A stretch of 15,425 bases of DNA from the NCBI GenBank assembly GCA_964632795.1, contig CAZWEZ010000089.1:1-15425 (forward strand). The letters are read 5' to 3'. A program made the position numbers and the translations under genes. This document shows, piece after piece, positions 1 through 7,049 of this stretch; position 1 is the stretch's first letter; each line of letters starts with the position of its first letter. Below the pieces are notes generated by a model that saw only the letters and a program-made list of their open reading frames with translations, was not told the origin of the DNA and did no database searches. This stretch comes from CAZWEZ01 sp964632795 (lineage in GTDB: Bacteria; Pseudomonadota; Alphaproteobacteria; Rhodospirillales; 2-02-FULL-58-16).

Positions 1-97
1 CCGAGAGCACACGTAGCGCGGCGGCGTGGACTCGCCCGCACTCCTCCTCGGTGATGGGGAAATTGGAGCCGACCAGTTTTCCGGTGAAACCTTTCAT
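1..97 (-). CDS. N-terminal fragment, possible MttB-family (trimethylamine methyltransferase-like) protein, cut by window edge
   Basis: Reading leftward from an ATG at 97, 32 codons stay open to the window edge. The segment PITEEECGRVHAAALRVLS (residues 14-32) resembles the N-terminal helix of MttB-superfamily corrinoid-dependent methyltransferases, which typically read 'L(S/T)xEQ(I)xxIHxASLxVLEE'. If so, the protein would demethylate a quaternary or tertiary amine, usually as a non-pyrrolysine homologue in alphaproteobacteria. The start is preceded only by a weak GGGACA-type ribosome site. It is divergent from the LysR-type regulator, with about 120 bp between the start codons containing a LysR-type palindrome, a classical arrangement for a regulator and its target. 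The open frame, start and codon use are seen directly. The family call rests on about 19 residues and is tentative. Confidence 0.45.
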   Translation of the reverse strand, partial: MKGFTGKLVGSNFPITEEECGRVHAAALRVLS

Positions 98-155
98 GAC
101 CGTGTCCCGTTTCTTGGTTGCGCGTCCCAGGCGGCCAGTCTGGCACGGTCTCCGG

Positions 156-170
156 GTTAATCAAATTAAC
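156..170. promoter_or_regulatory. LysR-type T-N11-A operator candidate in the divergent intergenic region
   Basis: GTTAATCAAATTAAC is a perfect interrupted palindrome (GTTAAT-3-ATTAAC). It contains T157-N11-A169, the core pattern bound by LysR-family regulators. It lies 50 bp upstream of the regulator's start codon at 220 and 58 bp from the start of the divergent gene at 97, in an AT-rich patch within otherwise GC-rich DNA. The likely role is the recognition-binding site for autoregulation and control of the divergent gene. The symmetry is observed; the function is inferred. Confidence 0.6.
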
Positions 171-219
171 AATTTTCTTGCCACAAGATAGCGTGTATCT
201 ATGCATGGGAGACGGCACC

Positions 220-1155
220 ATGCTTCGCTTCACCCTTCGCCAGCTCGAGTACTTCGTGACCGCGGCCGAATGCGGCAGCGTGGCCAAGGCGGCGGCCCGG
301 CTCAACGTCTCCCAGCCCTCGGTGTCCAACGCCATCGCCAAGCTGGAGGGCCACTGCGGGGCCCAGCTGTTCATCCGCCACCATGCCCAGGGAATCTCGC
401 TGACCCAGGTCGGGCGGCGGATCGTCGTCGACGCCCGCGGCCTGCTGCGCCACGCCAGGGAACTGCAACGCAACGCCGAGGCGGCCGGCGGCCTGATCGG
501 CGGCGAGCTCGAGCTGGGCTGCTTCGTCACCCTGGCCCCGGTCTTCATGCCGGTGCTGATCACCGAGTTCTCCAAACTCCACCCCGAGGTCGAGATCAAG
601 CTCAAGGAGGGCCTCCAGGACGAGCTGGTGGCGGGGCTGGTGTCGGGGAAATTCGAACTGGCGTTTCTCTACGACCTGGAACTGCACGAGGGTATCGAGG
701 TCGAGACCCTGGCCTCGTTCCAGCCTTACGTCCTGTTGCCGGACGACCACAAGCTGGCCCGGCAGCGGAAGATCTCGCTGGACAGCCTGCGTGACGAGCC
801 GCTGATCCTGCTCGACGTCCCGCCCAGCCGCAACTACTTCATGGGGCTGTTCCGGAGCGCCGGGATCGAGCCCCGGATCGCCTTCTCCTCGCCCTCCATC
901 GAGATGGTCCGCGGCCTGGTCGGTTCCAAGCGGGGGTACTCGCTCCTCGTCACCCGGCCCTACGGCGACCGCTCCTACGACGGCCGCCGGATCGTCGCCC
1001 GGCCGATCGCCGACAAGGTGGCGGCGGGCGACGTCTGCCTGGCCCGGCTCGGGCAAACGCGGCCGACCCGCCTGATGGACGCCTTCTCCGACTTCTGCCG
1101 GCAGTGGTTCTCCCGCTACCGGCCGGCGGGGTTCCCCCACGGCGGGGCGCCATAG
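220..1155 (+). CDS. LysR-family transcriptional regulator
   Basis: This 311-residue protein matches the usual 290-330 residues of the family. Residues 1-60 form the winged helix-turn-helix: FTLRQLEYFVTAAECGSVAK at the N-terminus, then AARLNVSQPSVSNAIAKLE as the recognition helices, then LFIRHH leading into the linker helix. Residues from about 90 form the substrate-binding domain, with the typical 'GxLxLGC' strand at its start and the 'LPxDHKLA' and 'EPLILLD' segments in the middle. The frame extends upstream to a TTG at 118, but the ATG at 220 is chosen because it follows GGAGA at 207-211 and begins exactly where family homology begins. The upstream extension also runs through the operator-like palindrome. 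It lies upstream of, and in the same direction as, the catabolic operon (107 bp gap) and divergent from the gene at 1-97, so it probably controls one or both in response to a pathway intermediate. Confidence 0.93.
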   Translation: MLRFTLRQLEYFVTAAECGSVAKAAARLNVSQPSVSNAIAKLEGHCGAQLFIRHHAQGISLTQVGRRIVVDARGLLRHARELQRNAEAAGGLIGGELELGCFVTLAPVFMPVLITEFSKLHPEVEIKLKEGLQDELVAGLVSGKFELAFLYDLELHEGIEVETLASFQPYVLLPDDHKLARQRKISLDSLRDEPLILLDVPPSRNYFMGLFRSAGIEPRIAFSSPSIEMVRGLVGSKRGYSLLVTRPYGDRSYDGRRIVARPIADKVAAGDVCLARLGQTRPTRLMDAFSDFCRQWFSRYRPAGFPHGGAP

Positions 1156-1200
1156 CCGCAGCCTATTCAAAAGCAAGAAACTAGGTATTTTGTTTTGTTC

Positions 1201-1236
1201 CGGTTTCATGGAATCATGACCGCAAGCGGGAAACCG
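1201..1236. promoter_or_regulatory. Inverted repeat in the operon leader upstream of hyuA
   Basis: CGGTTTC (1201-1207) and GAAACCG (1230-1236) are exact inverted copies separated by 22 bp, which themselves contain two CATG sites. They sit 27 bp before the first gene of the operon, just after an AT-rich stretch (1163-1200) that is the most promoter-like DNA in this gap. No convincing -35/-10 pair stands out. It could be an operator or an RNA hairpin. A 7-bp match over this distance could also be chance. Confidence 0.25.
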
Positions 1237-1262
1237 CGCCCCTTCTCGAAAGCGTCACCGGC

Positions 1263-3281
1263 ATGACCTCGGCTTTGATGGTTGGCATCGACATCGGCGG
1301 CACGTTCACGGATATGGTCGTCATCGACCCGGCGACCGGGGACGTGCGCTCGGCCAAGGTGCGCTCGCGGCCCGAGGACCCGGTGCGGAGCGTCGAGGCC
1401 GCCTTCCGGGCGCTCGGCATCGGCTGGGCGGACGTCTCCAACCTGATGCACGGCACCACCATGGCCACCAACGCCATCGTCGAGGGCAACCTGGCCCCGG
1501 TCGCCCTGGTGGCCAGCGAGGGCTTCAGCGACACCATCGAGATCGGCCGCCAGAACCGCCGCGAGCTCTATCACCTGGAGGTGACGCCCAAGCTGGAGCC
1601 CCTGGTGCCGGCGGAGCGCCGCCTCGAGGTGGCCGAGCGGGTCGATGCCGAGGGTACCGTGAAGCGGCCCCTGGAGGTGGCCGAGGCCGAGCGGGTGGCC
1701 GGCGAGGTGGCGGCGCTCGGCGTCGAGGCGGTGGCGATCGTCCTCCAGCACAGCTACGCCTATCCCGACCACGAGAACCTGCTGGCCGAACGGCTGGCGG
1801 GCGTGGTGCCCCATGTCGTGTGCTCGCACGCCATCAACCCCGAGCCGCGGGAGTACGAACGGACCAATTCGGCGGTCCTCAACGCCGCCCTGATGCCGCT
1901 GGCGGCGGGCTATCTGGACCGCCTCCAGGAACGCGCCGGCGCTTCCACGGTGGTCCATCTGTTCCATTCCGCCGGCGGCATGGCGTCGATCGAGGCGGTC
2001 AAGGAACGGCCGCTGGCCCTCGCCCTGTCGGGCCCGGCGGCCGGCGTCGCGGCGGCCGCCGGGCTGGCCTCGTCGCTGGGCATCGAGGCCGCCATCGGCT
2101 TCGACATGGGCGGCACCACCACCGACGCCTCGATCATCCTCGACGGCCAGGTCCGGATCGGCTCCAACCAGCGTCTGGCCGGGCGGCCGGTCCGCCAGTT
2201 GATGGTCGCCGTCGAATCGATCGGCGCCGGGGGCGGCTCGATCGCCCGCATCGACGGCCAGGCGATCCGGGTCGGCCCCGACAGCTCGGGCGCCGACCCC
2301 GGGCCGGCCTGCTACGGGCTGGGCGGCGACCGGCCGACGGTGACCGACGCCAACCTGGTGCTCGGCTACCTCAACCCCGAGCGGGTGCTGGGCGGCACCG
2401 TCAAGCTCGACGCCGCCAAGGCGCTGGCCTCGGTGGGGGGCATCGCCGAGGCCTTCGGGGTCCCGGTCCACGAGGCGGCGCTGGGCATCCACCGCATCGC
2501 CAACGCCTCCATGGCCCGGGCCCTGCGCCGGGTCACCGTCGAACAGGGCGTCGATGCCCGGACCTGCGCCCTGATCGCCTTCGGCGGCGCCGGCCCCATG
2601 CATGCCGTGGCCCTGGCCCGCGAGTTCGGGATCGCCCGGGTGGTGGTGCCGGGGTTCTCCAGCGTGCTGTCGGCGCTGGGCTGCCTGACCGCCGAGCTCA
2701 GCTACGCCGAGCAGCACGCGGTCCATGTCGCCAGCAGCCACTGGGACGGCGACCGGCTGGAGGCGGTCCAGGGCGACATGTGCCGGCGGCTGCTGTCGCC
2801 GCTGCTGGCGGCCGGCGTCGAGATTGGGCAGATCCAGGTCGACCGCGTCGCCCTGATCCGTTACGCCGGGCAGAGCGATTCACTCGAGGTCCCGATCACC
2901 GTCCCGGCCGACCCCGAGCTCCTGGGCGCCGAGTTCAAGCAGCGCCACCAGCGCGTCTACGGCTTCGCCACCGACGAGCCGTGGGAGGTGGATACCCTCA
3001 GGATCACGGTCAGCGGCCCGGCCTTCCAGGAGCTGGGCGACTTCGCCTCGGTCCAGGGCGACGTTCCGCCGACCCCGATCGCCATGACCCGGTGCTGGTT
3101 CGACGCCGACGGCCCCGTCGAAACGCCGCGCTACGGGCGCCACACCCTGTGTCCGGAGCTCGACGTCGGCGGGCCGGCGATCATCGAGGACGAATGGTCG
3201 ACGATCGTCGTCGATCCCGGTTCGACGGCGCGGATCGACGACCGGGGCAACCTGTTCATCGAGGTCGGAGGGGCTCCATGA
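1263..3281 (+). CDS. hyuA: HyuA-type subunit of ATP-dependent hydantoinase/oxoprolinase family enzyme
   Basis: The protein is 672 residues, typical for the ~690-residue HyuA subunit that pairs with HyuB to hydrolyse a cyclic amide or imide (N-methylhydantoin, 5-oxoproline) using ATP. The N-terminal hydantoinase A domain opens with the phosphate-binding motif DIGGTFTD (residues 10-17) and HGTTMATNAI (63-72). The central hydantoinase/oxoprolinase domain has a second nucleotide-fold motif, GFDMGGTTTD (279-288), followed by ESIGAGGGSIA (318-328), GADPGPACYG (343-352) and FGGAGPMHA (440-448). The acetone/acetophenone carboxylase-like C-terminal part follows. No clear ribosome site precedes the ATG at 1263, nor the alternative ATG at 1278. 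It is kept because it is the first in-frame start and precedes the conserved strand. Its stop overlaps the hyuB start by 4 nt, implying translational coupling. Acetophenone or caprolactam-type substrates cannot be excluded. Confidence 0.9.
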   Translation: MTSALMVGIDIGGTFTDMVVIDPATGDVRSAKVRSRPEDPVRSVEAAFRALGIGWADVSNLMHGTTMATNAIVEGNLAPVALVASEGFSDTIEIGRQNRRELYHLEVTPKLEPLVPAERRLEVAERVDAEGTVKRPLEVAEAERVAGEVAALGVEAVAIVLQHSYAYPDHENLLAERLAGVVPHVVCSHAINPEPREYERTNSAVLNAALMPLAAGYLDRLQERAGASTVVHLFHSAGGMASIEAVKERPLALALSGPAAGVAAAAGLASSLGIEAAIGFDMGGTTTDASIILDGQVRIGSNQRLAGRPVRQLMVAVESIGAGGGSIARIDGQAIRVGPDSSGADPGPACYGLGGDRPTVTDANLVLGYLNPERVLGGTVKLDAAKALASVGGIAEAFGVPVHEAALGIHRIANASMARALRRVTVEQGVDARTCALIAFGGAGPMHAVALAREFGIARVVVPGFSSVLSALGCLTAELSYAEQHAVHVASSHWDGDRLEAVQGDMCRRLLSPLLAAGVEIGQIQVDRVALIRYAGQSDSLEVPITVPADPELLGAEFKQRHQRVYGFATDEPWEVDTLRITVSGPAFQELGDFASVQGDVPPTPIAMTRCWFDADGPVETPRYGRHTLCPELDVGGPAIIEDEWSTIVVDPGSTARIDDRGNLFIEVGGAP

Positions 3282-4867
3282 GCGGCCGCGTCGATCCCTT
3301 CCTGGTCGAGGTCATCCGCAACGCGATCACGGCGATTGCCGAGGAGATGTCGCTGATGGTCATGCGCTCGGCCCGTTCGCCGCTGCTGCGCGAGGCCGGC
3401 GACCTGTCCTCGGCGCTGACCGACGCCGAGGCCGGGCTGATCGCCCAGGGCCGCGACATCCCGGCCCACCTGGGGGTGATGGGCTCGACGGTGAGGGAGT
3501 TCCTCAAAAGGGTGCCGGCCGAACGGCTGGCCCCGGGCGACGTGTGGTTCCTCAACCTGCCCGAGGTCGGCGGCAACCACCTGCCCGACGTCAAGGCGAT
3601 CCGCCCGGTGTTCTTCGAGGGCGAACTGATGGCCTTCGCGGTCAGCCTCGCCCACTGGGCCGACATCGGCGGCGCCCGGCCCGGCAGCTACGTGCCGGAC
3701 GCCCGGGACGCCTGGCAGGAGGGGTTGCGGATTCCGCCGCTGCGCCTCTTCGCCGCCGACGGCCCCGACCGCGAGAAGCTGGACCTGGTGCTGGCCAACG
3801 TCCGGGGCGCCGAGGAGCGCGAGGGCGACATCCTGGCCCAGATGGCCTCGACCCGCTCGGCCGACGAACGGCTCCAGGAGGTGTTCCGGCGCTTCGGCGC
3901 CGAGACCGTCAAGGGCGCCATCGTCGACCTTCACGACCACTCCGAGGCCGAGATGCGCACCGCCCTGCGTTCGCTGCCCAGCGGCACCTACCGGGGCGAG
4001 GACTTCCTCGACCACGACGGCGTCGGCGATACGCCGATCGCGGTGCGGGTGCGGATCGACATCGGCGACGGCGAGGCGACGTTTGATTTCAGCGATACCG
4101 CCGACGCCGCCCAGGGTCCCCTCAACGCGACCCCGTTCACCACCGCCGCCTCCGTGTTCTACGCCCTCAAGGCGATCGCCGCTCCCGATGTCCAGCCCAA
4201 CGCCGGCTGCGCCCGCCCGGTGACCATCGTCACCCGGCCCGGCTCGCTGCTCAACCCGCCGCTGGATCGGCCGGTGGTCGGGGGCAACCACGAGACCTCG
4301 CAGCGGATCGTCGACGCCATCTTCAAGGCCCTGGAGCCGGTGATCGGCGAGCGGCTGACGGCCGGCGGCTCGACCACCTCGGGGCTGCTGCTGTTCAGCG
4401 GCATTGATCCGCGCACCGGCAAGTGGACCACGCTTTACGAGGTCCACGGCGGCGGCGAGGGGGGGCGCCACGACCGCGACGGGATGCCGGCGGTGCGCCC
4501 GCACATGTCCAACGTCATGAACACCCCGGCCGAGGTGATCGAGATCAACTACCCGCTGATGGTCGAACGCCAGGCGCTGCGCGCGGGTTCGGGGGGCGCC
4601 GGGGCGCACCGGGGCGGCGACGGCCAGGTCCGGATCTACCGGGTCACCGGGCCCGAGGTGTGGCTGACGACGATGGTCGATCGCTGTGTGGTGCCGCCGT
4701 ACGGCCTGCTGGGCGGCGAGCCGGGGGCGCCGTTCCGGATCACCCTCGAGAGGGCCTCGGGCGAGACCGTCCGGCTTTCGGGCAAGACCCACGTCCGGCT
4801 TGTCGAGAACGACCGGGTGATCATGGAAACCAGCGGCGGCGGCGGCTTCGGCCCCCCCGCCCGATGA
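3278..4867 (+). CDS. hyuB: HyuB-type subunit of ATP-dependent hydantoinase/oxoprolinase family enzyme
   Basis: At 529 residues this is close to the usual 510-590 of the hydantoinase B/oxoprolinase domain, which occupies the whole protein. Hallmarks are the N-terminal FLVEVIRNAI segment (8-17), the SPLLREAGDLSSALTDA region (34-50), IPAHLG (61-66), NLPEVGGNHLPDV (93-105, family consensus NDPYxGGTHLPDV), HWADIGG (126-132), and a glycine-rich C-terminus (GGGGFGPP). Together with HyuA it should form the soluble cytoplasmic complex that opens a lactam or imide ring at the cost of ATP. The start at 3278 overlaps the hyuA stop as ATGA and is preceded by GGAGGGG at 3267-3273. Several positions deviate from the common consensus (NLPEVGG instead of NDPYxGG, HWAD instead of HHAD), so the substrate may not be the classical hydantoin or oxoproline. 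Confidence 0.9.
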   Translation: MSGRVDPFLVEVIRNAITAIAEEMSLMVMRSARSPLLREAGDLSSALTDAEAGLIAQGRDIPAHLGVMGSTVREFLKRVPAERLAPGDVWFLNLPEVGGNHLPDVKAIRPVFFEGELMAFAVSLAHWADIGGARPGSYVPDARDAWQEGLRIPPLRLFAADGPDREKLDLVLANVRGAEEREGDILAQMASTRSADERLQEVFRRFGAETVKGAIVDLHDHSEAEMRTALRSLPSGTYRGEDFLDHDGVGDTPIAVRVRIDIGDGEATFDFSDTADAAQGPLNATPFTTAASVFYALKAIAAPDVQPNAGCARPVTIVTRPGSLLNPPLDRPVVGGNHETSQRIVDAIFKALEPVIGERLTAGGSTTSGLLLFSGIDPRTGKWTTLYEVHGGGEGGRHDRDGMPAVRPHMSNVMNTPAEVIEINYPLMVERQALRAGSGGAGAHRGGDGQVRIYRVTGPEVWLTTMVDRCVVPPYGLLGGEPGAPFRITLERASGETVRLSGKTHVRLVENDRVIMETSGGGGFGPPAR

Positions 4868-4883
4868 ATGCGAAGGGAAGGCG

Positions 4884-5666
4884 ATGAGACTGGACAGCAA
4901 GAAGGCGATTATCTTCGGCGCCGCCCAGGGAATGGGCGCCACCATCACCGAGACCGTGGCCGGCGAAGGCGCCGACATGGTGCTGATGGCCCGCACCCCG
5001 GGCCCCATCGAGGAGATGGCCGACAAGGTGCGGGGCATGGGGCGCCAGGCCGAGGCGATCCAGGCCGACATGACCGACGAGGACCGGGTCGCCGACGCCG
5101 TCGCCCGGGCCAAGGCGTTCCTCGGCGGGCGGATCGACATCCTGATCAACGCCGCCGGCGCCACCGGCCCCATCGAGACCCCGCTGTGGGAGATCGACGG
5201 CCAGGCCTTCGCCGACGTGCTGACCAAGAACGTGCTGGGCGTGTTCCTGGTCATGAAGCACGTGATACCGACCATGATCGACCAGAAATACGGCAAGATC
5301 GTCACCATCGGCGGCGCCTCGGGGATGCGCGGCTACCGCTACCGGGCCGGCTACTGCTCGTCCAAGTGGGCGGTCCGCGGCCTGACCCGGACCGCGGCGC
5401 TCGATGTCGGCGAGCACAACATCAACGTCAACGTCATCATGCCCGGCATCGTCGAGACCCCGCGAATGGACAAGCTGTGCCGCGAGAAGGCCAAGGCGCG
5501 GGGCTGGACCTACGAGGAGGTCTACGCCGAATACGTCGAGGAGATGGCGCTGAAACGAATCACCACGCCTAAGCACATCGCCAACGCGGTGATCTTCCTG
5601 GCCAGCGACGAATCCGAGAACATCACCGGCCAGGAGTTCGTCATCGACGGCGGATGGGCGGTCTAG
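4884..5666 (+). CDS. Short-chain dehydrogenase/reductase (classical SDR)
   Basis: The 260-residue protein is a typical classical SDR that interconverts an alcohol and a ketone with NAD(P). The Rossmann motif is FGAAQGMG (11-18), a variant of TGxxxGIG. NAAG (89-92) supports the central sheet. The catalytic residues visible are N116, S146, Y157 and K161 (YCSSK). The C-terminal ITGQEFVIDGGW segment is the standard ending. Arg37 at the end of the second beta-strand (VLMAR), with no Asp there, leans toward NADP(H), but this is only an indication. It starts 16 nt after hyuB behind a GAAGGGAAGG ribosome site and is followed 13 nt later by the FAD subunit gene, so it belongs to the operon. It probably oxidises a hydroxylated intermediate or reduces a keto intermediate of the same pathway. 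Confidence 0.93.
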   Translation: MRLDSKKAIIFGAAQGMGATITETVAGEGADMVLMARTPGPIEEMADKVRGMGRQAEAIQADMTDEDRVADAVARAKAFLGGRIDILINAAGATGPIETPLWEIDGQAFADVLTKNVLGVFLVMKHVIPTMIDQKYGKIVTIGGASGMRGYRYRAGYCSSKWAVRGLTRTAALDVGEHNINVNVIMPGIVETPRMDKLCREKAKARGWTYEEVYAEYVEEMALKRITTPKHIANAVIFLASDESENITGQEFVIDGGWAV

Positions 5667-5679
5667 GAGGAGACAGACG

Positions 5680-6537
5680 ATGCTACCACCTTTCGAACTG
5701 CTGCAACCGGCGACCCTGGCCGACGCCCTGGCGGCGCTCGCCGAGGGCGGCGTCCCATTGGCCGGGGGCACCAACATCTTTCCCGACATCCGCTTCCGGG
5801 GCCAGGCCGACGGCCGCCTGGTCGCCCTGGGGCTGATCGAGGAGTTGCGCCGCATCGACCATTCGAAGGACCGGGTGACGATCGGCGGGCGGACGACGAT
5901 CAGCGACCTCCTCGACGATCCCAAGATGGCGGACGCAGCGCCGTCGCTGGTCGCCGCGGCGCGGCTCTTCGGCGGGGCCATGGTGCGCAACGTGGCCACC
6001 GTCGGCGGCAACATCTGCTACGGCTCGCCGGCCGCCGACACCGTGCCGCCTCTGCTGTCGCTGGACGCCGAGGTCACCCTGACCGGCGCCGGGGGCGAAC
6101 GGACGATGGCGCTGGACGATTTCCTGATCGATTACAGGAAGACCGCGCTGGCCCCCGGCGAGATTCTCAAGTCCGTCTCCTGGACGCCGCCGGCGGCCAA
6201 CGCCGCCAACCTGTTCTACAAGCTGGGGCTACGCAAGGGCGACGCCATCACCGTGGTCGGGATCGCGGTGACGGTGGCCGCCGAGGACGGCATCTGCACC
6301 GTCGCGCAGATCGCCCTGGGGGCGGTCGCGCCCAGGGTGCTGCGGGCCACGGACGCCGAGCGGATGCTGGCCGGCCAGGCCCTGAGCGCCGAGCTGATCG
6401 AGGCGGCGGCCCGCTCGGCGGTCGAGATCAGCCGGCCGATCGACGACGTCCGCGCCTCGGCCGACTACCGCCGCCACACCACGGGCGTGCTGGTCGCACG
6501 CCTGTTGAGCCAGGCCTGGGAGGAGGTCGGACCATGA
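5680..6537 (+). CDS. FAD-binding (medium) subunit of xanthine dehydrogenase-family molybdenum hydroxylase
   Basis: This 285-residue protein matches the medium subunits of CoxM, NdhA and HcrB type. It carries FAD that passes electrons from the 2Fe-2S clusters to the acceptor. The two FAD-binding motifs are LAGGTN (27-32, consensus AGGT/S) and RNVATVGGNI (103-112, consensus TxGGNI), followed by the SPAADTVPPLLSLDA segment. The C-terminal CO_deh_flav_C domain runs from about 175 (FYKLGLRKGDAITVVGIA). No 4Fe-4S-binding loop as in 4-hydroxybenzoyl-CoA reductase is visible. An excellent ribosome site (AGGAGGAGA directly after the SDR stop) sets the start at 5680. The stop overlaps the next start as ATGA. 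Gene order medium-small-large is as in coxMSL operons. Confidence 0.93.
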   Translation: MLPPFELLQPATLADALAALAEGGVPLAGGTNIFPDIRFRGQADGRLVALGLIEELRRIDHSKDRVTIGGRTTISDLLDDPKMADAAPSLVAAARLFGGAMVRNVATVGGNICYGSPAADTVPPLLSLDAEVTLTGAGGERTMALDDFLIDYRKTALAPGEILKSVSWTPPAANAANLFYKLGLRKGDAITVVGIAVTVAAEDGICTVAQIALGAVAPRVLRATDAERMLAGQALSAELIEAAARSAVEISRPIDDVRASADYRRHTTGVLVARLLSQAWEEVGP

Positions 6538-7049
6538 CCGGCGCAAGAAAGGAAAGCCCGATGCCGATCGAGAAAACGGTGATCCTGAACGTCAACGGCC
6601 GCCGCCACGAGTTCAGCGTCCCGGCGCATCGCACCCTGCTCGAGGCGCTCCGCGATCTCGACTACGTGGAGGTCAAGTGCGGCTGCGAGAAGGGCGACTG
6701 CGGGGCCTGCGCGGTGCTGCTCGACGGGGTGGCGATCGACAGCTGCCTGACCCTGGCCTGGACCGCCGACGGGGCGTCGGTGACCACGGTCAAGGGCATC
6801 GGCACCCCGACCGACCCCCATCCCCTGCAGGAAGCCTTCATCGAACACGGCTCGGTGCAGTGCGGCTACTGCATCCCGGGGATGATCGTCGCCGCCAAGG
6901 CGCTGCTGGACGGCAACCCCGATCCCAGCGACGACGACATCAAGCGCGGCCTCAGCGGCAACCTGTGCCGGTGCACCGGCTATACGCGGATCTTCTCGGC
7001 CATCCGCGAGGCCGCCCAGGTCCTGCGCCAACGGGGAGAGGCACCATGA
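6534..7049 (+). CDS. 2Fe-2S (small) subunit of xanthine dehydrogenase-family molybdenum hydroxylase
   Basis: This 171-residue protein carries both iron-sulfur domains of the family. The plant-ferredoxin-type cluster ligands are C51, C56, C59 and C71 (C-x4-C-x2-C-x11-C). The second, [2Fe-2S]-binding-2 helical domain has C110, C113, C145 and C147 (CGYC ... CRC), with Q109 at the position that contacts the molybdopterin cofactor in relatives. All eight ligands are present, so the electron chain looks intact. The ATG at 6534 is preferred over the in-frame ATG at 6561 because AGGAGG at 6521-6526 lies 7 nt upstream and it forms a 4-nt ATGA overlap with the FAD subunit gene. The gene ends in another ATGA overlap with the large subunit gene, consistent with balanced synthesis. 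Confidence 0.95.
   Translation: MTGARKESPMPIEKTVILNVNGRRHEFSVPAHRTLLEALRDLDYVEVKCGCEKGDCGACAVLLDGVAIDSCLTLAWTADGASVTTVKGIGTPTDPHPLQEAFIEHGSVQCGYCIPGMIVAAKALLDGNPDPSDDDIKRGLSGNLCRCTGYTRIFSAIREAAQVLRQRGEAP

Noticed and set aside
118..219. Upstream extension of the LysR regulator to a TTG start at 118
   Set aside because: The added residues have no family similarity, cross the operator palindrome, and the ATG at 220 has a good ribosome site.
1206..2741. Long minus-strand open frame opposite hyuA
   Set aside because: Shadow of a high-GC gene: no ribosome site, composition typical of antisense frames (rich in G, D, R, A and H), and hyuA is clearly coding.
3131..5308. 725-codon minus-strand open frame opposite hyuB and the SDR
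   Set aside because: Antisense artefact of third-position GC bias; no motif recognised.
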